A stretch of 25,378 bases of DNA from CAYINU01 sp964364855 (GTDB taxonomy: Bacteria; Margulisbacteria; Marinamargulisbacteria; CAYINU01): positions 1 to 25,378 of the forward strand of contig CAYINU010000017.1 of the NCBI GenBank assembly GCA_964364855.1, written 5' to 3'. The notes beneath the pieces were generated by a model. That model was not told the origin of the DNA. It saw nothing but the letters and a program-made list of their open reading frames with translations, and did not search any database. Shown piece by piece: positions 15,193 to 22,158 of this stretch. Position 1 is the first letter of the stretch. The number at the start of each line of letters is the position of its first letter. A program made the position numbers and the translations under genes.

Positions 15193-16337
15193 TCCTGGTT
15201 TCGACCATCGTCGAGTTTTCAAAAAAGTTTTTCGGCGAATTTTATGTGATTTTGTTGCCTTTTTTGGTGGGATTTCTTCATGCGGGTCACGCTCAAATCC
15301 AGTGGGGCATTTCCATATTCTATTTTGCGGTGATGATCGCAGAGTTTTTTGCCGGTCCGTTATCAGATCGTTGGGGTAAGCGAGAATTGCTGCTGGGCAT
15401 GCTGCCGATATTTGTTTTGGGTAACCTATTATTCGTCTGTTTTCCGTCGCTTTGGATGTTTTGGGTGGCGATGGCGTTAATGGGCCTGGGGATTGGTGCA
15501 GGCCCATCGATTGCCAAGGCTGTACAAAGCGAGATAGCCGCGGATGGCGCGCAGCGTGTACGCTTTTTCATCTATACAGGTTACGTCGTCAATTGGGCGC
15601 CGTCATTGGGGCTGATCATAGGCGGAAATATCATCCACTACGTCAATTGGCGATTTGCATTTTTGCTCAGTGCGATGCTGGGGGTAGTGATTTTTTTGAT
15701 CGTGGCCCTGTTTTTTCCCCGAACCCAAGTTCCTCCTTCGCCCCGGTCTTTTTTTTCGGGATACCAGCATATTCTGAAGTCCCCGTCCGTTTGCTGGCTG
15801 ATCCTGGGATTTGGCGCCTTTTCCAGCTGTGTGCTTTTTTATTACTTATGCAGTACCTTTGTGTATCGATTTGATTTGCATATCAGTGCCCACACCATCG
15901 GGTGGCTGTCTCTAGTCATTGGGCTCTCGAATATGATTGGCAAAACCGTGGCGCTCTCGTTCATTAAGACGGTTTCAGAGCGTCACATGATGGCATTTGG
16001 GCTTACCTTGTCGGCTGTGGCGACGGTGCTGGTTTTTGTCCTTAGCAGGGTATTTGGCCTTCATTTGCTGACAATTTTGTTACCCATGGTACTGTTTATG
16101 GTCGGATTTGGCATGACGATGCCCTTGCTGCGAAACCAGATTTATTCAATAGCCCCGCCGGGGATCAGCACGGGATCTATCGCAAGTCTTTCCAATTTGT
16201 CGATCAACTTCTTTTCCAGCGTCGGCACCTTTCTCATCGCATTATTTCATTTTAAAAGCGTTTCCGCGATGGCCATGGTTCTGGCTGCCGCCGTTGCCTT
16301 GGCCGCGATAACGGCCTTCAGGCGCCTAGGCTTCTAA
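15189..16337 (+). CDS. MFS transporter, Bcr/CflA-like drug exporter
   Basis: A 382-residue polytopic membrane protein with about 12 hydrophobic segments. The loop between helices 2 and 3 holds the MFS motif A as AGPLSDRWGKRELL. The segment around NWRFAFLL and the long central loop near 180-195 resemble the 12-helix drug/H+ antiporters of the bicyclomycin-resistance type. Substrate cannot be read from the sequence. It starts with GTG at 15189, overlapping the plsC stop by 3 bp, and has no separate Shine-Dalgarno, which suggests coupling. The pairing with plsC may mean a role in lipid or envelope transport rather than drug export, but that is only context. The 3' end overlaps the convergent HisI-like gene by 20 bp. 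Confidence 0.85.
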   Translation: MILVSTIVEFSKKFFGEFYVILLPFLVGFLHAGHAQIQWGISIFYFAVMIAEFFAGPLSDRWGKRELLLGMLPIFVLGNLLFVCFPSLWMFWVAMALMGLGIGAGPSIAKAVQSEIAADGAQRVRFFIYTGYVVNWAPSLGLIIGGNIIHYVNWRFAFLLSAMLGVVIFLIVALFFPRTQVPPSPRSFFSGYQHILKSPSVCWLILGFGAFSSCVLFYYLCSTFVYRFDLHISAHTIGWLSLVIGLSNMIGKTVALSFIKTVSERHMMAFGLTLSAVATVLVFVLSRVFGLHLLTILLPMVLFMVGFGMTMPLLRNQIYSIAPPGISTGSIASLSNLSINFFSSVGTFLIALFHFKSVSAMAMVLAAAVALAAITAFRRLGF

Positions 16338-16686
16338 AAAAGCAGGTCGGATGGTGGATGCCCCTCTCGTCTGTGACGTGGCAAACGCCCTCGGGGTGGG
16401 GCGTGACCCAAAACAACAGCGCGTTGTTTTCGCAATTGACACGGACCTCGTGCAGGCACATCAGATGGCCCGATGTGGCCCCTTTGACCCACAATGCGTT
16501 TCGTGATGTGGACCAAAATGTGGCCACGCCGGTCCGAAGGCTTTCGTTGAGCGCCTCCTCATTGACATAGGCCAGCAGTAGCACCGTTTTCGTATGGATG
16601 TCTTGCACGATCACGGGGACGACGGCCTGACCTGTGGCTGCGATTTGAGATAGTTTGTCAAAATCCAGCTTGAACTGGGTATTCAT
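16318..16686 (-). CDS. HisI-like protein (phosphoribosyl-AMP cyclohydrolase fold) with altered metal-site residues
   Basis: HisI opens the purine ring of phosphoribosyl-AMP in histidine synthesis, using Zn and Mg. This 122-residue protein has the fold signature (VPVIVQD, LLLAYVNEEAL, TGVATFWSTSR, KGATSGH, CFFRSLGA). The three zinc cysteines are kept (Cys85, Cys102, Cys115), but the DCDxD Mg motif reads N84-C-E86-N-N88, and the usual GETSGH is GATSGH (Ala70). About six extra residues lie between the last two cysteines. No other his gene is present. Its ATG overlaps the ispH stop (ATGA), so the two are made from one transcript. It may be a weakly active cyclohydrolase or a repurposed domain, so I withhold the symbol hisI. 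Confidence 0.75.
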   Translation of the reverse strand: MNTQFKLDFDKLSQIAATGQAVVPVIVQDIHTKTVLLLAYVNEEALNESLRTGVATFWSTSRNALWVKGATSGHLMCLHEVRVNCENNALLFWVTPHPEGVCHVTDERGIHHPTCFFRSLGA

Positions 16687-17681
16687 GCGGCTTTAAAGAG
16701 ATGGTCTTTGGCGTCTTGGAGCAGCTTTTCGTCGCGCAAAATGCGGGGCAGTGGGAAGGAGATTCCGGATTCGATGCTTTCGTCGCGATGAACGGTAGCG
16801 TGAGGGTATGCGGTCTGGATTCGTTTGACTAGCTGCTCCACGATGAAAAAGGGAACCGATGCTCCCGAGCTGATGCCCACGCGGTTGACGTCTTTGAGAA
16901 TGGAGATATCCAGCTCGTCCACGTGATCGATGATGTAGCTGGGAATGCCTTGTTCTTCGGCCCGCTCGCGAAGCCGGTTGCTATTGGAGCTGTTGGACGA
17001 CCCACAGATGATCACGACATCACATTTTTGAGCCAATTCCAGCACCGCGTTTTGCCGGTTGGTAGTAGCATAACAAATGTCGCCCTTGGGGGGATTTTGC
17101 AGGGAGGGATATTTTTCTTTGAGCTTGTCGATGAGCTTTTGGGTGTCGGAAATGCTCAGTGTGGTTTGCGTCAGATAGCCAATGGGCTGATTCGGGTCCA
17201 GGTTCAGCTGATCGATGTCGTTTTCGGTTTCGACGATGTGCAGGAATGTGGGGTCCACGTATCCGGATGTTCCGATCAATTCTTGGTGGCCACGGTGTCC
17301 GATGAGAACAGTCTGCATACCTTGTTTGGAGAATTTCAGGGCTTCCATGTGCACTTTGGTGACCAACGGACAAGTGGCGTCGATGGCGATGAGTTGTCGT
17401 TTTTTGGCGTCTTCATAAACGGAGGGCGCCACGCCGTGGGCGCTCAAAATAACAATGGCACCCTCGGGGACCTCTTCGGTTTCTTCGACAAAAATAACAC
17501 CCTTGCTTTTGAAGTCGTTGACGATATGGGTGTTATGAACGATTTCGTGGCGTACATATAGCGGCGTGCCGAAATGTTGGATACACAAATTCACAATGTC
17601 GATGGCATTGGATACCCCCGCGCAAAAGCCTTGCGTATGGGCCAAATGAATTTCCATTGGGGTTGTTGTGCGGTCGGTCAT
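16683..17681 (-). CDS. ispH: 4-hydroxy-3-methylbut-2-enyl diphosphate reductase
   Basis: Last enzyme of the MEP pathway, an iron-sulfur protein that reduces HMBPP to IPP and DMAPP. The 332 residues contain the three cluster cysteines: Cys20 in GFCAGV, Cys104 in DATCPLV and Cys203 in ICYATTNRQ, plus GSSNSSNSNRL for substrate diphosphate. I prefer the ATG at 17681, 10 nt downstream of an extended -10 box. The ATG at 17657 (MEIHLAH, 324 residues) is equally compatible with the family's N-terminus. A longer reading from 17813 is unlikely because it would run upstream through the promoter. Neither ATG has a Shine-Dalgarno. Followed by the HisI-like gene with a 4-bp overlap. Divergent from the mitochondrial-carrier gene. 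Confidence 0.95.
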   Translation of the reverse strand: MTDRTTTPMEIHLAHTQGFCAGVSNAIDIVNLCIQHFGTPLYVRHEIVHNTHIVNDFKSKGVIFVEETEEVPEGAIVILSAHGVAPSVYEDAKKRQLIAIDATCPLVTKVHMEALKFSKQGMQTVLIGHRGHQELIGTSGYVDPTFLHIVETENDIDQLNLDPNQPIGYLTQTTLSISDTQKLIDKLKEKYPSLQNPPKGDICYATTNRQNAVLELAQKCDVVIICGSSNSSNSNRLRERAEEQGIPSYIIDHVDELDISILKDVNRVGISSGASVPFFIVEQLVKRIQTAYPHATVHRDESIESGISFPLPRILRDEKLLQDAKDHLFKAA

Positions 17682-17691
17682 ACGGCCCGTT

Positions 17692-17700
17692 ATTCTATCA
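17692..17700 (-). promoter_or_regulatory. Extended -10 promoter candidate for ispH
   Basis: TGA followed by TAGAAT (5 of 6 matches) on the minus strand ends 10 nt before the ATG at 17681, predicting a leader of only a few nucleotides if that start is used, or about 28 nt if 17657 is used. No clear -35 box is present. Confidence 0.5.
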
Positions 17701-17771
17701 TGAGTCTTCTGAGCGCGCCATTGGGGGTGGTAAGCTAATATGCCTATTCGAAGTATGAAGGGAAATCGCGT

Positions 17772-18728
17772 ATGAGAACTGGCGCGGTATTGACTACACT
17801 TTTGCCCACGCAATGGCCGCTGGATCGTGTTGAGGCCGTCACAAAGTCGGCCTCTTCTAACCCCAGGCCATCTCCGGTAGGGTTATCTGCCGCTACGCGG
17901 GAAAAGTGGGTATTCCCCATCGTAGCAGGAGGTGCGGCAGGGACTGTTGAATTGTTGGCATTGCATCCTTTAGACACGCTGAAGACGCGTCTCCAACAAC
18001 CCGGTTCTTTCACTCTAATGCAGAGTGTAAGAGGGATTGCTCGTGAAGGAGGAGCGTCAGGATTTTATGCGGGAATGCCCTTTCCACTTCTTGTAGCCGC
18101 CCTGGCAAGAGCTGCTAAATTTACGACGTATAACAGTATGCAAACGGCGCTGGGTTCTGGGGGGATTTCACCGCTGGTTGTAGAAGTGATTGCAGGAGGG
18201 GTGGCAGGTGCGGCCCAGGCTACCATTGCTTACGTTCCTACGGAAGGCGTAAAGGTACGGCGGCAGCTGCATAGTAACACCGCCAATTCTTGGCGCGTAG
18301 CATGGAGCATGTATGCCGAAGGAGGATTGGGTTGCTTGTTTAGAGGGGGTGTTTCGACAGTGGGGCGTGATTTGGTCTGGAATGGGGTCTATTTTCCGAT
18401 TAATTGGGTTATTAAACCCTGGATAGCCGAACTGCTGAACCAACCGGAAAATGCCTTTAGCGTGACATTTGTCAGTGGCCTATGTGGGGGCTTTGCGGCA
18501 ACATGTGCCAATACGCCCATTGATGTGATCAAAACACGGATTCAAGCCGGGGGAGAGTCAACATCTATGATCGAGATAGGCACCCGAATCTTTAATGAGG
18601 AAGGCCCTCGTGCCTTATACAAAGGATTTGTCCCCAAAGTGGTGAGGCTGGCTCTCGGTGGGGGGATTCAATTGGTTGTTTTTTATGAGATGCTCAGCCG
18701 GTTAAGAAAAGAATTCACTCCTGCTTAG
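17772..18728 (+). CDS. Mitochondrial carrier family (SLC25-type) protein
   Basis: Six-helix solute carrier of a family normally found in mitochondria. The 318 residues comprise a 45-residue polar N-terminal extension and three repeats of about 90 residues. Each repeat carries the PX(D/E)XX(K/R)X(K/R) signature: P66-D68-K71-R73, P156-E158-K161-R163 and P249-D251-K254-R256. Each also has a following aromatic-basic-Gly segment (GFYAGM, CLFRGG, ALYKGF). By memory the second and third repeats (VPTEGVK, GGFAATCANTPIDVIKTRI) recall S-adenosylmethionine carriers, which is only a suggestion. Bacterial examples are rare; Legionella LncP is a secreted effector that goes to host mitochondria. AAGGGA is 8 nt before the ATG. 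The gene is alone, between ispH and ispG. It may act in the bacterial inner membrane or be exported. Confidence 0.93.
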   Translation: MRTGAVLTTLLPTQWPLDRVEAVTKSASSNPRPSPVGLSAATREKWVFPIVAGGAAGTVELLALHPLDTLKTRLQQPGSFTLMQSVRGIAREGGASGFYAGMPFPLLVAALARAAKFTTYNSMQTALGSGGISPLVVEVIAGGVAGAAQATIAYVPTEGVKVRRQLHSNTANSWRVAWSMYAEGGLGCLFRGGVSTVGRDLVWNGVYFPINWVIKPWIAELLNQPENAFSVTFVSGLCGGFAATCANTPIDVIKTRIQAGGESTSMIEIGTRIFNEEGPRALYKGFVPKVVRLALGGGIQLVVFYEMLSRLRKEFTPA

Positions 18729-18765
18729 CTTTATTTTGATTACGCTCAGCAAAAGCTTCGCAGTG

Positions 18766-18795
18766 TTCACAGTTGTTCTTCCTGTGTGTTAAATT
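18766..18795 (+). promoter_or_regulatory. Promoter candidate for ispG
   Basis: TTCACA (18766-18771; 5 of 6 matches to TTGACA) and TTAAAT (18789-18794) are 17 bp apart. Shifting by one base gives TGT-TAAATT, an extended -10. Either ends 8-9 nt before the ispG ATG, so the leader would be nearly absent. No Shine-Dalgarno is visible. Confidence 0.5.
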
Positions 18796-18803
18796 GCCTC
18801 CCG

Positions 18804-20036
18804 ATGCAACTCAAACCCCGACGTAAAACCCCGACTGTTCGGATTGGTACTGTGCTGATGGGGGCTGACCATCCCGTGGTGGTACAGTCCATGACCAATA
18901 CCCCCACCGCCAATGTCGAGGCCACTGTCGCTCAGATCAAAGAACTGGCCGATGCCGGTTCCGAATTGGTGCGTATCACGGTCAATGACTACAACGCCGC
19001 AGCTGCTGTGCCAGCCATCGTGGCCCAGATTCGTGCGGATGGCTACACGACGCCGATCGTGGGTGATTTTCACTACAACGGCCATATTTTGTTGGAAAAA
19101 TACCCGGATATGGCCCGAGCCTTGGACAAATACCGCATCAACCCCGGAAACGTGGGTAAGGGCGCACAAAAGGACGACAACTTTGCCTCCATCGTCAACC
19201 AAGCGATCAAGTATCAAAAACCGGTTCGCATTGGTGTGAATTGGGGGTCATTAGATCAACATTTTGTTACCGAATTGATGGATGCCAATGCCGCATCGGC
19301 TAACCCGAAAAGTTTCAAGGAAGTCATTTTCGATGCCATGACGATTTCGGCCTTATCCAATGCCAAGCGCGCAGAGGAACTCGGTCTGACCAAAGACCAA
19401 ATCGTGGTTAGCGTCAAAATGTCCGAGCTGCAAGATATGGTGACCATTTATGCGCGATTGGCGAGCCAATGTGAGTATGTGTTGCATTTGGGGTTAACCG
19501 AGGCTGGTGGCGCGGTGAAGGGGCTGACGGCCAGTTCGGCGGCCTTGGCTATTTTGCTGCAACAAGGCATCGGCGACACCATTCGCATGTCACTCACACC
19601 GGAGCCCGGTGTTTCCCGCGCATTGGAAGTCGAAGGTTGCAAGACCTTGCTCCAGTCGATGGGCTTGCGCTATTTCCGGCCCAGCGTGACCAGCTGTCCG
19701 GGTTGCGGACGTACAGGAAGTAATTTCTTTATCCAGCTGGCCCAGGACATCAACCACTACATCGAAAACCAAATGCCCGTTTGGCGCAACCAATATCAAG
19801 GCGTGGAGACGATGACCGTGGCCGTGATGGGTTGTGTGGTCAACGGCCCAGGCGAAAGCAAATATGCCGACATCGGCATCAGCTTGCCCGGTATCGCCGA
19901 AACGCCGCATGCGCCGGTGTATATGGACGGCAAACTCTACAAGACACTACGCGGTGACCGCATCAAGGACGAGTTTATCGAGATCCTCGAGGGCTACATC
20001 GCCCAGCGGTATCAAAGGCAGTCTACGGCTGCTTGA
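18804..20036 (+). CDS. ispG: 4-hydroxy-3-methylbut-2-en-1-yl diphosphate synthase (GcpE)
   Basis: Penultimate MEP-pathway enzyme, a [4Fe-4S] protein that converts the cyclic diphosphate MEcPP to HMBPP, the substrate of IspH encoded about 1.1 kb away on the other strand. The 410 residues start with the TIM-barrel domain (VVVQSMTNTPT, IVGDFHYNGH, RINPGNVG) and end with the ferredoxin-like cluster domain, whose ligands are Cys298 and Cys301 in SCPGCGRTG, Cys344 in MGCVVNGPGE and Glu351. It is the two-domain bacterial form without the insertion seen in plants and Chlamydiae. I chose the ATG at 18804; a GTG at 18786 would lie in the predicted -10. The 3' end overlaps pyrC by 14 bp. Confidence 0.96.
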   Translation: MQLKPRRKTPTVRIGTVLMGADHPVVVQSMTNTPTANVEATVAQIKELADAGSELVRITVNDYNAAAAVPAIVAQIRADGYTTPIVGDFHYNGHILLEKYPDMARALDKYRINPGNVGKGAQKDDNFASIVNQAIKYQKPVRIGVNWGSLDQHFVTELMDANAASANPKSFKEVIFDAMTISALSNAKRAEELGLTKDQIVVSVKMSELQDMVTIYARLASQCEYVLHLGLTEAGGAVKGLTASSAALAILLQQGIGDTIRMSLTPEPGVSRALEVEGCKTLLQSMGLRYFRPSVTSCPGCGRTGSNFFIQLAQDINHYIENQMPVWRNQYQGVETMTVAVMGCVVNGPGESKYADIGISLPGIAETPHAPVYMDGKLYKTLRGDRIKDEFIEILEGYIAQRYQRQSTAA

Positions 20037-21336
20037 TCTCAAGCTCCCGCCCTTTGACTGAATCAAAAAAGTCTCCTTCCCGGTAGACAATTTGGCCGTT
20101 GACGATGGTAAGGATGGGTATGCCGGTGACCTGCTGGCCTTCAAAGGCCGTCCACCCGCATTTCGAATGGAGCCTTTCGGCTGTGAGGGTGGCCTGCTTG
20201 TGCAGATCCACAATGGTGAGATCGGCATCGTTGCCTGGGTGAATACCGCCCTTTCGGACCATGCCGTAGGCTTTGGCTGGGGCGGCGGATAGCCAATGGG
20301 TCACCTGCGCCAAGGTACACTTTTTCTGCGCTACCAAGGTCAGCATCAAACTGACCATAGTCTCCACGCCGGGCATCCCCGATGGGGCTTGGCTATAGGG
20401 TTTGGCCTTTTCTTCCAGGGTGTGGGGTGCGTGGTCGGTAGCGACAAAATCAATAGTGCCGTCCAACAGCGCCGTCCACAATGCGTCGCGATGGTCCCGG
20501 GTTCGGATGGGGGGATTGATTTTGATTTTGTTGCCCAGGCGATCATAGTCGTCGGCGGACAAGCAGAGGTGCTGGGGGGACACTTCGGTGGTGACCCATG
20601 GTGGCTTGTGGGTGCGTAAAAATGCGGCCTCGTCGGCTGTACTCAGGTGACAAATGTGCAATCGGCGCTGGTATTGGTCGGCCAGAGCCACCGCGAGTTG
20701 GGTGGCTTTGAGTGCAGCCTCGGGTGAACGGATACGATAGTGCAAATGCGGGTCATCGGTATCGGGGAAGTGGCCTTTATTTTCTCGGATCATGGCCTCG
20801 TCTTCGGCATGCACGGCGATCAAACGCCGGCCGTTTTTGAAAATCATATCCAAAATGGCCGGATCATCGACCAAAAGCGTACCGGTCGAGGACCCCATAA
20901 AGATTTTGATACCCGCGATATTGGGACAGGCATTCAGATCGGCCAAATTGTCCGGTGTGGCGCCGATAAAAAAGTTGTAATTGATCAGGGAGTTTTCAGC
21001 GGCGATTTGCTTTTTGGTGGCGATTTGCGCGATCGTGGTGGCCGATGGGTTGTTGTTGGGCATGTCCAGGTAGGACGTCACGCCGCCGGCGGCTGCGGCG
21101 CGGCTGCCGCTTCGGATGTCTTCCTTCCATGTGGCTCCCGGTTCGCGAAAATGCACGTGGGCGTCAATAACACCAGGAAGAACGGTCCAGTGCGGTTCTT
21201 CCAGAATGACTTCGGCGGGGTGGGACAGGGACGGGCCCACTTCGACGATACGGCCATTTTTCACGTAAATGTCGCCACGGAAAATGCCGCGGTCCAACAC
21301 CATTTCGACTTTCTTTAATAGCAAGGATTCAATCAT
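20023..21336 (-). CDS. pyrC: Dihydroorotase (class I, AllB/PyrC-long type)
   Basis: Zinc amidohydrolase that cyclises N-carbamoyl-aspartate to dihydroorotate in pyrimidine synthesis. The 437 residues have the binuclear-site motifs: DAHVHFREPG (His60, His62), the KIFMGSSTG segment with a conserved Lys144, VHAEDE (His176), HICHLST (His230) and VATDHAPH (Asp301). HFREPG and TDHAPH are the two PROSITE-like dihydroorotase signatures. The long form distinguishes it from the 345-residue E. coli PyrC type. Related allantoinases share much of this, but HFREPGATWKED and NNNPSAT favour dihydroorotase. The ATG at 21336 begins MIESLLLKK. No Shine-Dalgarno; a TATAGA ends 8 nt upstream. Convergent with ispG (14-bp overlap) and not linked to other pyr genes here. 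Confidence 0.92.
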   Translation of the reverse strand: MIESLLLKKVEMVLDRGIFRGDIYVKNGRIVEVGPSLSHPAEVILEEPHWTVLPGVIDAHVHFREPGATWKEDIRSGSRAAAAGGVTSYLDMPNNNPSATTIAQIATKKQIAAENSLINYNFFIGATPDNLADLNACPNIAGIKIFMGSSTGTLLVDDPAILDMIFKNGRRLIAVHAEDEAMIRENKGHFPDTDDPHLHYRIRSPEAALKATQLAVALADQYQRRLHICHLSTADEAAFLRTHKPPWVTTEVSPQHLCLSADDYDRLGNKIKINPPIRTRDHRDALWTALLDGTIDFVATDHAPHTLEEKAKPYSQAPSGMPGVETMVSLMLTLVAQKKCTLAQVTHWLSAAPAKAYGMVRKGGIHPGNDADLTIVDLHKQATLTAERLHSKCGWTAFEGQQVTGIPILTIVNGQIVYREGDFFDSVKGRELEIKQP

Positions 21337-21349
21337 AGAAAATTTCTAT
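21335..21349. repeat. 15-bp inverted repeat overlapping the pyrC start codon
   Basis: ATAGAAAATTTCTAT has two perfect 7-bp arms around one central base. It contains the first two bases of the pyrC ATG and overlaps the presumed -10 TATAGA (21350 to 21345). Such placement would suit a repressor operator, but in A/T-rich DNA a chance palindrome is possible. Confidence 0.4.
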
Positions 21350-21435
21350 AAATAGCCTCAAAAAGTAGAATTATGTTTACGATACGAACAAATTTGGGAA
21401 CGGTAGGTCTACGTTTTGACTACCAGGGAGTAAAG

Positions 21436-22107
21436 ATGCGTCCACTGTCCAGTCTCACCCTAATCGCCTTGATTGTAGTGGTATTGCGAACGCAAATCCA
21501 GGCGGAAGATTTTTTTCGACAAAACCATGTTTCCTTGGGGTATACCGGTACCTCATCGGGGTCAATATTCCACACGGATTTCTTCTACGAGACGCCGGTA
21601 GCGGGTTTTGGCGACCGCCTTTATTTTTTGCCACAAGCGGATATTACCCAGACACGCACCGCCACCAGCTTCACACAGAATCAATTGATTCAAGGCCAGC
21701 TCAGCTACTTTATAAATACGTATTTGTTTGTTGGGGCGTTGGTCGAACATAAGGTCATTAGCGGAACCGAGGATGTTTTGGGTGCTGGGCCGGGTATTGG
21801 CGTGCAGCTGCATGGGAGCTACCATTTTGTGTTAGCCCAGGCCTTTTTGATGAATAACCACTTCGGTTGGGGATCCGAATTTCAGACCATGCTGGCCATC
21901 GGCATTCCGCTTATTGAAAATAACGGCGTTGAATGTGTGGTCAACTGGTTTTACGACCAAGACCATTCCAACACGCGTACGATTGAGATCGGGAGCTTTA
22001 GCAATCATGTGGCCCCCGTGCTGCCGATATCCGTTGCGTTTAAAAGCGTGAGCTGGGGAACTACCGAAACCCAGTCCGTTATTGCAAAGGTGACCAGTAA
22101 ACTTTAA
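21436..22107 (+). CDS. Predicted secreted or outer-membrane beta-barrel protein, family not recognised
   Basis: The 223-residue product has a signal peptide (MRPLSSLTLIALIVVVLRTQIQA, cleavage predicted after the QIQA stretch near residue 23). The mature part is made of alternating polar/hydrophobic strands rich in Tyr, Phe and Gly with short turns (for example SYFINTYLFVGALVEHK, GIGVQLHGSYHFVLAQAF), which is the usual pattern of a small outer-membrane barrel. There are no Cys pairs or catalytic motifs to name. I start at the ATG at 21436 because AGGGAG (21425-21430) lies 5 nt upstream and the signal peptide begins there; an ATG at 21373 would add 21 polar residues. It diverges from pyrC (99-bp gap) and precedes uvrB. 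Confidence 0.7.
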   Translation: MRPLSSLTLIALIVVVLRTQIQAEDFFRQNHVSLGYTGTSSGSIFHTDFFYETPVAGFGDRLYFLPQADITQTRTATSFTQNQLIQGQLSYFINTYLFVGALVEHKVISGTEDVLGAGPGIGVQLHGSYHFVLAQAFLMNNHFGWGSEFQTMLAIGIPLIENNGVECVVNWFYDQDHSNTRTIEIGSFSNHVAPVLPISVAFKSVSWGTTETQSVIAKVTSKL

Positions 22108-22142
22108 CCTGTCAGCAAGCGTGTGAGTTTGTCAGGCCCATC

Positions 22143-22151
22143 TGCTACACT
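22143..22151 (+). promoter_or_regulatory. Extended -10 promoter candidate for uvrB
   Basis: TGC followed by TACACT (4 of 6 matches) ends 7 nt before the uvrB ATG, predicting an essentially leaderless transcript. I see no LexA-type CTGT-N8-ACAG box in the 51-bp gap, so SOS control is not supported by the sequence. Confidence 0.45.
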
Positions 22152-22158
22152 ATGGGGC

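Noticed and set aside
16923..17561. Plus-strand open frame of 212 residues opposite ispH
   Set aside because: ispH on the minus strand has all catalytic motifs, and the antisense frame mirrors its codons and has no start signal.
20740..21318. Plus-strand open frame of 192 residues opposite pyrC
   Set aside because: Antisense to dihydroorotase, no Shine-Dalgarno, Gly/Asp/Val-rich shadow composition.
22108..22158. LexA (SOS) box upstream of uvrB
   Set aside because: No CTGT-N8-ACAG or similar dyad could be found in the short gap.
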